From: Rossellomorea vietnamensis
Lineage (GTDB): Bacteria; Bacillota; Bacilli; Bacillales; Bacillaceae_B
Direction of reading: 5' to 3'
Length of the DNA: 64,000 nucleotides
Assembly: GCF_008180415.1 (NCBI RefSeq)
Contig: NZ_VTEI01000001.1
Location: forward strand, 322,437 to 386,436
Made by a program: the position numbers and the translations under genes. Below, piece by piece: positions 35,418 to 44,027 of this stretch. How positions within the stretch are numbered: position 1 is the stretch's first letter; each line of letters opens with the position of its first letter. The notes beneath the pieces were generated by a model that was given only the letters and a program-made list of their open reading frames with translations, searched no databases and was not told the origin of the DNA.

Positions 35418-37001
35418 TTAGCTCTTCAATGCTTTTCTTTCATTCTGCCTCAATTCGATTCTCCTGATTTTTCCTGAAGTAGTTTTAGGAAGCTCTTCAA
35501 GGAATTCAATCTTTCTCGGATATTTATAAGGCGCCGTTAATTCCTTCACATGTTCCTGAAGATTTTTCACTAAATCGGGATCTTCCTGGTTCACTCCGTC
35601 CCTGAGTACGACAAAAGCCTTGACGATATTTCCCCTAACTTCATCTGGACTTGCAACGACTGCGCACTCTTTCACGGATGGGTGCTTGACGAGTGCATCC
35701 TCTACTTCAAACGGACCAATTGTATAGCCGGAACTGATGATAATGTCATCTCCCCTGCCTTCAAACCAGAAGTACCCTTCCTCATCCTTCTTCGCTTTAT
35801 CGCCTGTAATGTAGTAATCACCGCGGAATTGCATTGCAGTTCTTTCCGGATCTTTATAATAATTTTTAAATAATGCAGGTGTATCCGTATGCACAGCAAT
35901 ATCACCAACTTCTCCAGGAGGGCATGGATTTCCCTCTTCATCAATGATTTCTACGGAGTTTCCAGGAGTTGGTTTTCCCATAGAACCAGGCTTCAGTTCC
36001 ATCCCTTTCATGATGCCGACAAGCAGCGTGTTTTCCGTCTGTCCGTATCCATCCCTGACTTCCACATTAAAATGTTTTTGAAAAGCATCGATGACTTCCC
36101 TGTTCAGAGGCTCCCCAGCAGAGACCGCACTGTGAAGATGCTGAAGATTATACTTCCCAAGATCATTCACTTTGGCCATCAGCCGGTACTCTGTCGGTGT
36201 ACAACACAAAACGTTGACTCCATGGTCCTCCAGCATCTGCAGATACGTTTCCGGATCAAATTTACCTTGATACACCAACCCGGTGGCTCCTGAACCCAAA
36301 ACCGACAGGAACGGACTCCAAATCCACTTTTGCCAGCCAGGTCCGGCCGTAGCCCATACAGTGTCTCCCTCTTCAATGCTCAGCCATTTTTTTGCCGCTG
36401 TGCGCAAATGTGCATAAGCCCATCCATGTGTATGGACGACTCCTTTTGGATTGCCCGTCGTTCCCGATGTATAAGAGAGGAACGCCATATCATCACGCTT
36501 AGTATCAGCAAGCTCCAGTTCATCAGATGCTTCCGTTTTTAAGACATCTAGCGAAAGCCATCCTTCTTTTTCTGCTCCGATCACAAACTTCTTCAGAGCT
36601 TTGCTTTCCTCCACTTCATCAAACTGATCGGTAAAAGGTGCATAGGAAACAATCGCTTTAACATCTCCATGCTCAATCCGGTACTTAAGGTCTTTTGACC
36701 GAAGCATTTCTGAACTCGGAATGACCACAAGACCTGCTTTCAGTGCCGCAACATATGTTTCATAGGCCTCGATCAGCCTTGGAATCATGACAAGGACAAC
36801 ATCCCCTTTTTCCAAGCCATGATTCATGAAGGCGTTTCCAATTTTATTCGCATTTTTCATCAGATGTTCATATGTAATTTCTTTCTCTTCCCCTTGTTCG
36901 CTTTTCCATAAAATCGCCTTGTTGCCAGGATCACCTGCGAATTTCTCCACTTCACTGACTAAATTGTATTTTTCCGGTGAAAGCAAATCTTCTCTTCTCA
37001 T
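35418..37001 (-). CDS. ytcI: AMP-forming acyl-CoA synthetase (YtcI-like)
   Basis: A 527-residue member of the adenylate-forming superfamily that activates a short- or medium-chain acid to its acyl-CoA via an acyl-adenylate. The P-loop SYTSGTTGNPKGVVHTHG lies near residues 172-189, followed by GYGQTENTLLVG near 313-324, YITGDKAKKDEEGYFWFEGR near 398-417, and the C-terminal catalytic lysine in KTTSGKIRRIELR near 508-520. Length and neighbours (ytcJ, sspA) match B. subtilis YtcI. AGGGGGAG precedes the ATG. The substrate is not predictable. Upstream lies the long 53-bp repeat array rather than ordinary promoter DNA, although about 80 AT-rich bases separate them. Confidence 0.9.
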   Translation of the reverse strand: MRREDLLSPEKYNLVSEVEKFAGDPGNKAILWKSEQGEEKEITYEHLMKNANKIGNAFMNHGLEKGDVVLVMIPRLIEAYETYVAALKAGLVVIPSSEMLRSKDLKYRIEHGDVKAIVSYAPFTDQFDEVEESKALKKFVIGAEKEGWLSLDVLKTEASDELELADTKRDDMAFLSYTSGTTGNPKGVVHTHGWAYAHLRTAAKKWLSIEEGDTVWATAGPGWQKWIWSPFLSVLGSGATGLVYQGKFDPETYLQMLEDHGVNVLCCTPTEYRLMAKVNDLGKYNLQHLHSAVSAGEPLNREVIDAFQKHFNVEVRDGYGQTENTLLVGIMKGMELKPGSMGKPTPGNSVEIIDEEGNPCPPGEVGDIAVHTDTPALFKNYYKDPERTAMQFRGDYYITGDKAKKDEEGYFWFEGRGDDIIISSGYTIGPFEVEDALVKHPSVKECAVVASPDEVRGNIVKAFVVLRDGVNQEDPDLVKNLQEHVKELTAPYKYPRKIEFLEELPKTTSGKIRRIELRQNERKALKS

Positions 37002-37135
37002 GATTCTCCCCCTTTGATGTTCATTCCACTCTATTATACTAAATTTTTATAATATTTAAAATTATTTACCGGGGGGACTTTTGAACGCTTTTGGTGTTTA
37101 TACAGCTTTAGAGATGCCGGCTCCTCTTTTTGGCC

Positions 37136-38190
37136 TTTCTGGTGTCTTTGGTTTCTTGATCGAAGGACACCTGAACCCCTTTTTCGACCTTCTGGTGTCA
37201 CTCGTTGCCTCTCCGAAGGACACCTGCATCACTTTTTGACCCCTCTGGTGTCCCTCGTCTCCCTCTCGAGTGACACCTGCATCACCTTTTGGACCCTCTG
37301 GTGTCTCTCGTTTCTCGCTCGAGTGACACCTGCATCGCATTTTTGACCTCCTGGTGTCTCTCGTATTCCTCTCGAGTGACACCTGAACCCCTTTTTTGAC
37401 CTCCTGGTGTCTCTCGCATCACTCTCGAGAGACACCTGAACCCCTTTTTTAACCTTCAGGTGTCTCTCGTTTCTCGCTCGAGTGACACCTGCATCACTTT
37501 TTGACCCCTCTGGTGTCCCTCGTCTCCCTCTCGAGTGACACCTGCATCACCTTTTGGACCCTCTGGTGTCTCTCGTCTCCCTCTCGAGTGACACCTGCAT
37601 CACCTTTTGGACCCCCTGGTGTCTCTCGTTTCTCGCTCGAGTGACACCTGCATCGCATTTTTGGCCTCCTGGTGTCTCTCGTTTCTCGCTCGAGTGACAC
37701 CTGCATCGCATTTTTGGCCTCCTGGTGTCTCTCGTCTCCCTCTCGAGTGACACCTGCATCACCTTTTGGACCCTCTGGTGTCTCTCGTTTCTCGCTCGAG
37801 TGACACCTGCATCGCATTTTTGACCTCCTGGTGTCTCTCGTATTCCTCTCGAGTGACACCTGAACCCCTTTTTGGCCCTTCTGGTGTCCCTCGTATTTCG
37901 CTTGAGGGACACCTGCATCGCATTTTTGACCTCCTGGTGTCCCTCGTCTCCCTCTCGAGTGACACCTGCATCACCTTTTGGACCCTCTGGTGTCTCTCGT
38001 TTCTCGCTCGAGTGACACCTGAACCCCTTTTTGGCCCTTCTGGTGTCCCTCGTATTTCGCTTGAGGGACACCTACACCCCTTTTCGGCCCTTCTGATATC
38101 ACTCGTTGCCTCTCCGAGTGACACCTGAACCCCTTTTTCGCACTCCAGGTGTCTCTCGTTCCCCTCCCGAGTGCCACCCGCACTCCATAT
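37136..38190. repeat. Palindromic tandem array, 20 units in exact 53-bp register
   Basis: The motif ACACCTG recurs without a single indel every 53 bases from about 37167 to 38121, with a degraded unit at about 38174. Each unit carries GGTGTCNCTCG and CGAGNGACACC as inverted arms around a loop of about nine bases, then a 20-24-base spacer of the type TGCATCACCTTTTGGACCC. Some arm changes are compensated (CCTC with GAGG, TCTC with GAGA). The array fills the space between the acyl-CoA synthetase start and the sspA terminator. All frames are open because the unit lacks stops, so long frames here are not genes. Confidence 0.95.
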
Positions 38191-38273
38191 CGCCCCTTCA
38201 AATGCCTCTATCCTGAATCTTCCCACTCCCCCTTCCCTACACTTTCCCTTCTATGGTGTCTAAAAAAACAAAC

Positions 38274-38303
38274 CAAAAAGGAGCGGGAAAACCCGCTCCT
38301 TGT
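38274..38303 (-). terminator. Terminator of sspA
   Basis: AAGGAGCGGG and CCCGCTCCTT are perfect arms around TTTT, followed by TTTGG on the minus strand; it lies just after the stop. Confidence 0.88.
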
Positions 38304-38322
38304 AGCCATAATATTTAGTTGA

Positions 38323-38529
38323 TTACTGTTGGTAACCGCCGCCGATTTGTTGTTCAGCCATTTGAACTAAACGTTTAGTGATTTCACCACCGACAGATCC
38401 GTTAGCGCGTGCAGTTGTGTCTGCACCAAGTTGTACACCAAATTCAGAAGCGATTTCATACTTCATTTGGTCGATTGCTTGTTGAGCTCCAGGAGCTACT
38501 AGTTGGTTTGAACTGTTGTTGTTTGCCAT
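38323..38529 (-). CDS. sspA: Alpha/beta-type small acid-soluble spore protein
   Basis: A 68-residue DNA-coating protein of the spore core that protects against UV and heat and supplies amino acids at germination. The GPR protease site is present as [10 protein letters not shown] (residues about 25-34), and the second conserved block is [28 protein letters not shown] lies upstream of the ATG. A sigma-G promoter (38553-38582) and a strong terminator frame a single-gene unit. The location beside thiI corresponds to sspA of B. subtilis, though the paralogue name is by synteny. Confidence 0.95.
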   Translation of the reverse strand: MANNNSSNQLVAPGAQQAIDQMKYEIASEFGVQLGADTTARANGSVGGEITKRLVQMAEQQIGGGYQQ

Positions 38530-38552
38530 GTGTTTTCACCTCCTTGTGAGTA

Positions 38553-38582
38553 TAGAATGTGCGAAAATACATGGCTTCATTC
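38553..38582 (-). promoter_or_regulatory. Sigma-G (forespore) promoter of sspA
   Basis: On the minus strand GAATG (38578-38582), 18 bases, then CATTCTA (38553-38559) fits the sigma-G pattern closely. The start site would lie about 17 bases before the ATG. Confidence 0.8.
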
Positions 38583-38615
38583 GGATTTATAATTGGTAAT
38601 TCTTCCTAATGTTTA

Positions 38616-39827
38616 TTACAACAGTTCATCAAAATTGTCTTGTTCTGTCTGCAGCAATCCGCCTTCGATCACTAGTGTTTCGGTTTCCTCCACTGCTTTA
38701 TTGATCAAGGATTCGAAATCCACAAAGCTTTCATAGTACTGGATTTTTTCCCTTTTCGGCTTGGTTTTCGGAGCTGGCGGCGTAAAGACCGTGCAGCAGT
38801 CTTCATATGGAAGTATAGAGATATCATGGGTACCGATTTCCTTTGCAATATCGATGATATCCAGCTTGTCCATTGCAATCAGAGGCCTGAGGACTGGTGT
38901 GCTTGTCACCTCATTAATGGCAAGCATGCTTTCTAAGGTCTGGCTTGCTACCTGCCCCAAGCTTTCACCCGTTACAATTCCAAGCCCCTCATGCTGTTCC
39001 CTCAGTTTCTCCGTGATTCTGAGCATCATCCTTCTAGTCGATGTCATCGTATAATTCTCAGGGACCTGACTGTGGACGGTCTGCTGGATTTCAGTAAATG
39101 GAACAACATGCAGTTTGATGCTCCCGCTGAAAGCAGATAGAGATTTAGCAAGATCGATCACTTTCTGCTTGGCTCTTTCACTGGTAAAAGGAGGACTGTG
39201 GAAGTGGACTGCCTCGATCTCTACACCGCGTTTCATTGTTAAATACCCGGCAACCGGACTATCCAGCCCGCCTGAAAGCATCAGCATTGCTTTTCCACTA
39301 GCTCCAGCCGGCATTCCGGCTGCTCCCGGATAAATTTCACTGGAGAGATAGGCACCCTCTTTTCTGATTTCCACATTCAGCTTGATATCCGGATTTTTGA
39401 CATTGACTGTCAATCCCTCCGTATTCTTAAGAACATGTGAACCCACTGCATAATTGATTTCATTGGTATCCAGCTCGAAGGTTTTATCCGCTCTTCTCGC
39501 CGCCACTTTGAATGTCCGGCCCTCTGAGAACGATTTTTGGACAAGATTAAGAGCTGCCTCATTAATTTCTTCCATGTCTTTACCGGTTTTCACCACTGGG
39601 CTGTAGGATTGAATGCCGAAAACATTGGCCAATCTCTTTAGTGCTTCTTCGCCATTCTCACCATTCAGGTAAATATGGAGTCTGTCCCGGGTAGCACTGA
39701 TTTTGATATTTGAAAAATCCTTCAGCGTCATCAGGATATTTTCTCTAAGTTTCTTGGTAAACGCTTTGCGGTTCCGCCCTTTTGTTGATATTTCTCCATA
39801 GCGGACTAATATTTGATCGTATATCAT
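38616..39827 (-). CDS. thiI: tRNA 4-thiouridine synthetase / sulfurtransferase ThiI
   Basis: ThiI transfers sulfur to U8 of tRNA (and in some bacteria to the thiazole of thiamine). The 403-residue protein has the N-terminal ferredoxin-like and THUMP domains (about 1-165) and the PP-loop ATPase with MLSGGLDSPVAGYL (SGGLDS at 185-190). There is no C-terminal rhodanese domain, the normal Bacillus form. A CC pair in LPYEDCCTVF near 343 supplies the active cysteine. Its start overlaps the stop of the upstream cysteine desulfurase by 4 bases, matching the known partnership in which NifZ delivers sulfur directly to ThiI. Confidence 0.95.
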   Translation of the reverse strand: MIYDQILVRYGEISTKGRNRKAFTKKLRENILMTLKDFSNIKISATRDRLHIYLNGENGEEALKRLANVFGIQSYSPVVKTGKDMEEINEAALNLVQKSFSEGRTFKVAARRADKTFELDTNEINYAVGSHVLKNTEGLTVNVKNPDIKLNVEIRKEGAYLSSEIYPGAAGMPAGASGKAMLMLSGGLDSPVAGYLTMKRGVEIEAVHFHSPPFTSERAKQKVIDLAKSLSAFSGSIKLHVVPFTEIQQTVHSQVPENYTMTSTRRMMLRITEKLREQHEGLGIVTGESLGQVASQTLESMLAINEVTSTPVLRPLIAMDKLDIIDIAKEIGTHDISILPYEDCCTVFTPPAPKTKPKREKIQYYESFVDFESLINKAVEETETLVIEGGLLQTEQDNFDELL

Positions 39828-40972
39828 CTTTTTCTCCTCGTTGTTTCCTCAAGATTTTTCTTTACAGTTTTTAATGCTTTGCACAAACTATCTACTTCTT
39901 CTATTGTATTTTCAAATGAAAAACTGACCCGGATGGAAGTATCCAAAAGGGTTTCAGCCACACCCATACCGAGCAATGTCCTTGAAGGCACGTTCTTTTT
40001 AGAAGAACAGGCACTGGTCGTCGATACAAAGATATCAAACTCTTCCAGGGCATGAACAAGGATTTCTCCACGGATATCCTGTACCGAAAAATTCACGATA
40101 TGAGGGGCAGCGGCTTCTGGAGAATGAATAGTAATTCCCTCTGTCTCTTTCAGTTGATCACGCAGATAGGAGTTCAGCTTTTTCATCTCACCAAGTTCTC
40201 TCTCGCTTTTTTCGAAATGCAGTCTTAATGCTTTTGCAAAAGAAACAATGCCGCCTGTATTTTCTGTTCCGCTCCTGATCTTTCTTTCCTGTTCACCGCC
40301 TGAGAGCAGCGGGGAAATTTCCAAGCCTTCCTGAATATATAACATCCCGGTCCCTTTCAATCCATGAATCTTATGGCCGGAAATAGAGCAAAGATTTACT
40401 CTTGACTCATAAAAGGATAGCGGAACTTTTCCTAACCCCTGGATGTGGTCGACATGAAAGATGATTTTTGGAAATGCATGAAGGGCGTTTCCGATTTCCT
40501 CAATGGGCTGAATGCTTCCGACTTCATTGTTAACATGCATAATGGAGACCAAGATGGTTTCATCTTTGATAGCGTCCACGACATCCTCTACTTTTACACA
40601 GCCAGTTGAATCAACCGGCAAATAGGTAATAGTGAAGCCTAGTCTCTCTAGTTGTCCGCATGTTTCAAGGATGGACGGATGTTCAATGGCAGAGGTGATG
40701 ATATGCCTGCCTCGATTTCGATACTGAAGCGCTGTTCCTTTCAAGGCAAGATTGTTGGATTCTGTTCCCCCTGAAGTAAAAAACACTTCCGTTTCTTTAA
40801 TACCGAGCAAACCCGCAACCTGTTTTCTTGATTTTGAAATCAGGGATTCCACTTTTCCGCCAAGTGCATGAATAGAAGAGGGATTGGCAAAATAATCTTC
40901 GTTCACTTTTGTGAATGTATGGATTACCTCTTTATATGGTTTAGTCGTTGCACTGTTGTCAAAATAAATCAT
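39824..40972 (-). CDS. nifZ: Cysteine desulfurase NifZ (sulfur donor to ThiI)
   Basis: A 382-residue PLP enzyme removing sulfur from cysteine as a persulfide. Landmarks are YFDNSATTKP at the N-terminus, TSGGTESNNLA near 67-77, the PLP lysine K201 in SISGHKIHGLKGTGM and the persulfide cysteine C322 in STTSACSSKK. The gene overlaps thiI by 4 bases, an operon known in B. subtilis where NifZ is dedicated to 4-thiouridine formation. No close Shine-Dalgarno sequence stronger than AGAAGGTG precedes the ATG. Confidence 0.94.
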   Translation of the reverse strand: MIYFDNSATTKPYKEVIHTFTKVNEDYFANPSSIHALGGKVESLISKSRKQVAGLLGIKETEVFFTSGGTESNNLALKGTALQYRNRGRHIITSAIEHPSILETCGQLERLGFTITYLPVDSTGCVKVEDVVDAIKDETILVSIMHVNNEVGSIQPIEEIGNALHAFPKIIFHVDHIQGLGKVPLSFYESRVNLCSISGHKIHGLKGTGMLYIQEGLEISPLLSGGEQERKIRSGTENTGGIVSFAKALRLHFEKSERELGEMKKLNSYLRDQLKETEGITIHSPEAAAPHIVNFSVQDIRGEILVHALEEFDIFVSTTSACSSKKNVPSRTLLGMGVAETLLDTSIRVSFSFENTIEEVDSLCKALKTVKKNLEETTRRKR

Positions 40973-41143
40973 TCTATATACACCTTCTGATGGTTCAGTT
41001 TATTAGGACTGTAAATCAATTGTTTACAAGTGATAATATTATCACAAATTTCCTATTAAAAAAATTTCATTTTTTCATGGCTGCCGGCTTTCCTTCCAAG
41101 AAGGCTGGTCTCCATCTGAAAAAAAGCTCGGCAAGACACAAAG

Positions 41144-41176
41144 AAGGACAAAACCGCCAATGATTTTGTCCCCTGC
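41144..41176 (-). terminator. Probable terminator of the glycosyltransferase gene
   Basis: GGACAAAA and TTTTGTCC pair on the minus strand around a ten-base loop, followed by TTCTTTGTG. Confidence 0.6.
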
Positions 41177-41229
41177 TTTGCAATCTGAATAAACCCACAA
41201 ATTCTTTTGCATACAGATCATCGATTCAC

Positions 41230-41916
41230 TTATAGGCGTTTGGTAACCAATGGCTCATAATCATCTGTCTTGCAAACTTCAATTGAATGGTTAACATAGT
41301 TATGAATAGAGGTAATGCTATGAGAATTCGCATCAGCTCTGCGGTTATTCACAAAATTATATCGGCTGGTGGCGTAAATTTTATATCCTTTATTTATACA
41401 GTAACTTAGAAATTGAGAATCTTCTCCTGTATTGGCGTTAGTAAAATGGCACTCTTCCCACAGTTTCTTCCTGAAAGTTAATGTTGCTCCGCGAATAAAG
41501 GTTACATACTTATCTTCAAATCCAGGATAAAAAAGATTTAATGATTTGCTTCCTTCAAAGTAAATAAAAGAAGTGCTTTTCCCAACGACAGCCGCCCCTG
41601 TTTCCTCCAAAGCATGTATCTGCTGTTTCAGATAGTAAGGTGAGTAATAGTCGTCATCGTCAAACTTAGAGATGTACGGATGTGCTGCCAGATTAATCCC
41701 ATAGTTCAAGCATTCCCCCAGCGAAGTATTTTCCGGCAATTGATAGACAGAAACATTAGAGTATGATTCAGCCTTTTCTCGCCACTTATTTATGTCCATA
41801 TTATCTCTATTTAAAATAACAATCAGTTCCTTCGTTTCCCATTGCTGCCGCCTGAAATTCTCAAACACGTTCTCCATATACTCTTCTCTTATCGTACAGG
41901 TAATGATAGAAACCAT
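41230..41916 (-). CDS. GT2-family glycosyltransferase
   Basis: A 228-residue GT-A fold glycosyltransferase without membrane spans. It opens with VSIITCTIREEYMENVFENF, has LGECLNYGINLAAHPYISKF and the metal/nucleotide-sugar binding run DDDDYYSPYY near residues 88-97, then RGATLTFRKKLWEE and a probable catalytic acidic residue in TGEDSQFLSYC near 163-173. AAAGGAG precedes the ATG. The acceptor is unknown; small GT2 proteins of this type in Bacillus are often spore-coat (CgeD-like) or teichuronic polymer enzymes, which is only a guess. It is not part of a polysaccharide cluster. Confidence 0.8.
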   Translation of the reverse strand: MVSIITCTIREEYMENVFENFRRQQWETKELIVILNRDNMDINKWREKAESYSNVSVYQLPENTSLGECLNYGINLAAHPYISKFDDDDYYSPYYLKQQIHALEETGAAVVGKSTSFIYFEGSKSLNLFYPGFEDKYVTFIRGATLTFRKKLWEECHFTNANTGEDSQFLSYCINKGYKIYATSRYNFVNNRRADANSHSITSIHNYVNHSIEVCKTDDYEPLVTKRL

Positions 41917-42268
41917 TGGATCAATATCTCCTTTCTAAAAATCAATCCGCTTCCTTTCAGCATTCACTTTACAATATGCGGTTGCAGGACAAACCGTGTA
42001 AGAGCTCCATTGAGTATTGGTGCCCTTTTTGGTTTGAAGCCAGGATAATCGCTTCACCCCTTTTAAGCACTCAGAGGGACTGTCCCTTTCATCGCTTTAG
42101 TGGAGCAAAGCACCTTCATTCTTTCTTCCACCAGCAGAAAATCCTCCAGTGCCCATGAGATGTTCTCTCCTTGACTTGTAAGGCAAGTTGCTTTATTTTG
42201 GGTAAACAAGAAAAGAGATTCCCCAAGCAACCCTCTTATTATACTGAATTTTTTAACTTTTAATTATT
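41917..42268. other. Gene-free stretch upstream of brnQ
   Basis: It contains the 14-base palindrome-like AGGGACTGTCCCT near 42070, a relative of which (AGGGACAGTCCCT) lies near 28177. No convincing gene was seen. Confidence 0.4.
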
Positions 42269-42297
42269 TCGACAATTTACGCTTTTTCTGTGATACT
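42269..42297 (+). promoter_or_regulatory. Candidate sigma-A promoter of brnQ
   Basis: TCGACA (42269-42274), 17 bases, GATACT (42292-42297), then 43 bases to the ATG. Confidence 0.5.
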
Positions 42298-42340
42298 ATA
42301 TAACAGCTTGATTCACCTTGAAGTTTAGGGGGCATGAAAC

Positions 42341-43672
42341 ATGAATAGGAAAGCGCTATCATTTAATTTAATATTCACTGTTGGTCTTATGCTGTTTGCT
42401 CTGTTCCTTGGTGCTGGAAACATGATTTTCCCGCCATTTTTAGGCCAGCAGGCCGGAGAAAACGTCTGGGTTGGGATTGTCGGGTTTTTGATTACCGGTG
42501 TCGGGCTTCCCCTAATGGGAATCATTGCGATTGCCAAAACGGGTGGAGATCTGCAAACACTGGCAAACAGAGTCAATCCTGTTTACGGAGTAGTCTTTAC
42601 GGTCATTATGTATCTGGCAATCGGCCCTTTCTTCGGGATTCCCCGGACCGGGACGGTCGCTTATGAAATAGGGGTTACTCCCTTCCTGGCAGACGATATC
42701 AATAAATATGGATTACCATTGTTCATTTATACGATTGTCTTTTTCGGACTGACTATTTGGCTGGCCATGAATCCCGCAAAGCTTGTTGACAGGATTGGAA
42801 AGATTTTGACCCCGGCACTGCTGGCCATTCTAACCATCCTGGTGATTAAGAGTATCCTGACACCTATGGGAGACCTTCAAAGTCCTTCCGGCGCCTATAT
42901 AGATGGTCCGTTTTTCAAAGGCTTCCTTGAAGGGTACCTCACGATGGATACAATAGCCGCACTTGTGTTTGGAATCGTCATAATTAATACCCTCAGGGAA
43001 AAAGGCTATGAATCCAAGGCTCTCATTACAAAAGCCTGTATACTAGCCGGTATCATTGCGGCTGCCGGCCTAGCACTGGTATATGTCTCCCTTGGATATA
43101 TTGGAGCGACAAGTACAGAAGCAATTGGATTGAAGGAGAACGGGGGAGCCATCCTGTCTGGTTCAGCAAATTATCTGTTTGGACAGATTGGCGCCATCAT
43201 TTTGGGGCTTGCCATTACTTTCGCATGCCTGACCACTTCGATTGGCCTTGTATCCGCTTGTTCCCAGTACTTTTCAAAGCTGCTTCCAGTTTCATACCGG
43301 ACGCTGGTCATCGTCATAAGTATTTTCAGTATGACCATTGCGAATATTGGATTAACACAGCTGATTTCCGTCTCACTGCCGGTCTTGATCGTCATCTATC
43401 CTCTCGCCATCGTGCTCATACTCCTTTCATTCATGCATAACTGGTTCAACGGTTATTCAGGGGTATACATCGGGGCTTTGATATCTACTTTCCTGATCAG
43501 CTTTATTGATGGTTTAAAAACCGCAGGAATTGAGTTCTCAGGCTTAAACAACACCTTAAGCTTTCTGCCTCTATTCACTGAGGGGGTCGGATGGCTGCTG
43601 CCGGCGGTTATAGGAAGCATCCTCGGCTTCCTGATCTCTACTGGCATAGGAGAAAAAAAGAAACCAGTATAA
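42341..43672 (+). CDS. brnQ: Branched-chain amino acid:cation symporter (BrnQ family)
   Basis: A 443-residue membrane protein with about twelve spans, importing leucine, isoleucine or valine with Na+ or H+. The family signature is near the N-terminus (FALFLGAGNMIFPPFLGQQA) and a second conserved region reads GPFFGIPRTGTVAYEIG. AGGGGGC lies nine bases before the ATG. I do not see a T-box or other leader that would tie it to amino acid starvation; CodY control is possible but no clear motif was found. It converges on ezrA across two R1 copies. Confidence 0.93.
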   Translation: MNRKALSFNLIFTVGLMLFALFLGAGNMIFPPFLGQQAGENVWVGIVGFLITGVGLPLMGIIAIAKTGGDLQTLANRVNPVYGVVFTVIMYLAIGPFFGIPRTGTVAYEIGVTPFLADDINKYGLPLFIYTIVFFGLTIWLAMNPAKLVDRIGKILTPALLAILTILVIKSILTPMGDLQSPSGAYIDGPFFKGFLEGYLTMDTIAALVFGIVIINTLREKGYESKALITKACILAGIIAAAGLALVYVSLGYIGATSTEAIGLKENGGAILSGSANYLFGQIGAIILGLAITFACLTTSIGLVSACSQYFSKLLPVSYRTLVIVISIFSMTIANIGLTQLISVSLPVLIVIYPLAIVLILLSFMHNWFNGYSGVYIGALISTFLISFIDGLKTAGIEFSGLNNTLSFLPLFTEGVGWLLPAVIGSILGFLISTGIGEKKKPV

Positions 43673-43677
43673 GTAGA

Positions 43678-43992
43678 AAAGCTTCAGCGCCTCGATCAGC
43701 CCCGACAGGCAAATGTCCTCAGAGAAAAAAAGACGCTCTTTCCTTTTATTCTCTGAGGGTTATTTGACCCCGAGGGGCTAGGCGCTGAAGCTGGACGGAA
43801 CAAAAGCTTCAGCGCCTCGATCAGCCCCGACAGGCAAATGTTCCTCAGAGAAAAAAAGACGCTCTTTCCTTTTATTCTCTGAGGGTTATTTGACCCCGAG
43901 GGGCTAGGCGCTGAAGCTGGACATGGATATTATAGCCATAAGTCATCCACAGAGGGTGATTTAAAATTTCTTAAACAATAATAAAAAAATCC
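43678..43992. repeat. Element R1, two tandem copies (125-bp step) with an extended tail
   Basis: GCTTCAGCGCCTCGATCAG starts at 43681 and 43806. Relative to the 11 kb array the orientation is reversed, and the inner arms are CTCAGAGAA and TTCTCTGAG rather than CAAGAGAA/TTCTCTTG, so both arms have changed together. After the second copy a tail (ATGGATATTATAGCCATAAG, then ATCCACAGAGGGTGA) is shared with the copy at 59537. Confidence 0.9.
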
Positions 43993-44021
43993 CGGGCTGG
44001 CTTCCGCCAGTACCGGGATTT
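43982..44021 (-). terminator. Terminator of ezrA
   Basis: ATCCCGG...GCCAG and CTGGC...CCGGGAT pair at 43989-44019; TTTTTTTAT follows on the minus strand. Confidence 0.92.
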
Positions 44022-44027
44022 TCTTCG

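Noticed and set aside
37136..38190. CRISPR array
   Set aside because: The whole 53-bp unit is repeated, with no unique spacers, and no cas gene lies in the window.
37098..38226. Several long overlapping minus-strand frames of 94-174 residues rich in Arg, Thr, Glu and Asp
   Set aside because: They follow the 53-bp palindromic unit, which has no stop in any frame on that strand; the frames shift through the array, start codons lack ribosome binding sites, and no protein family is recognisable.
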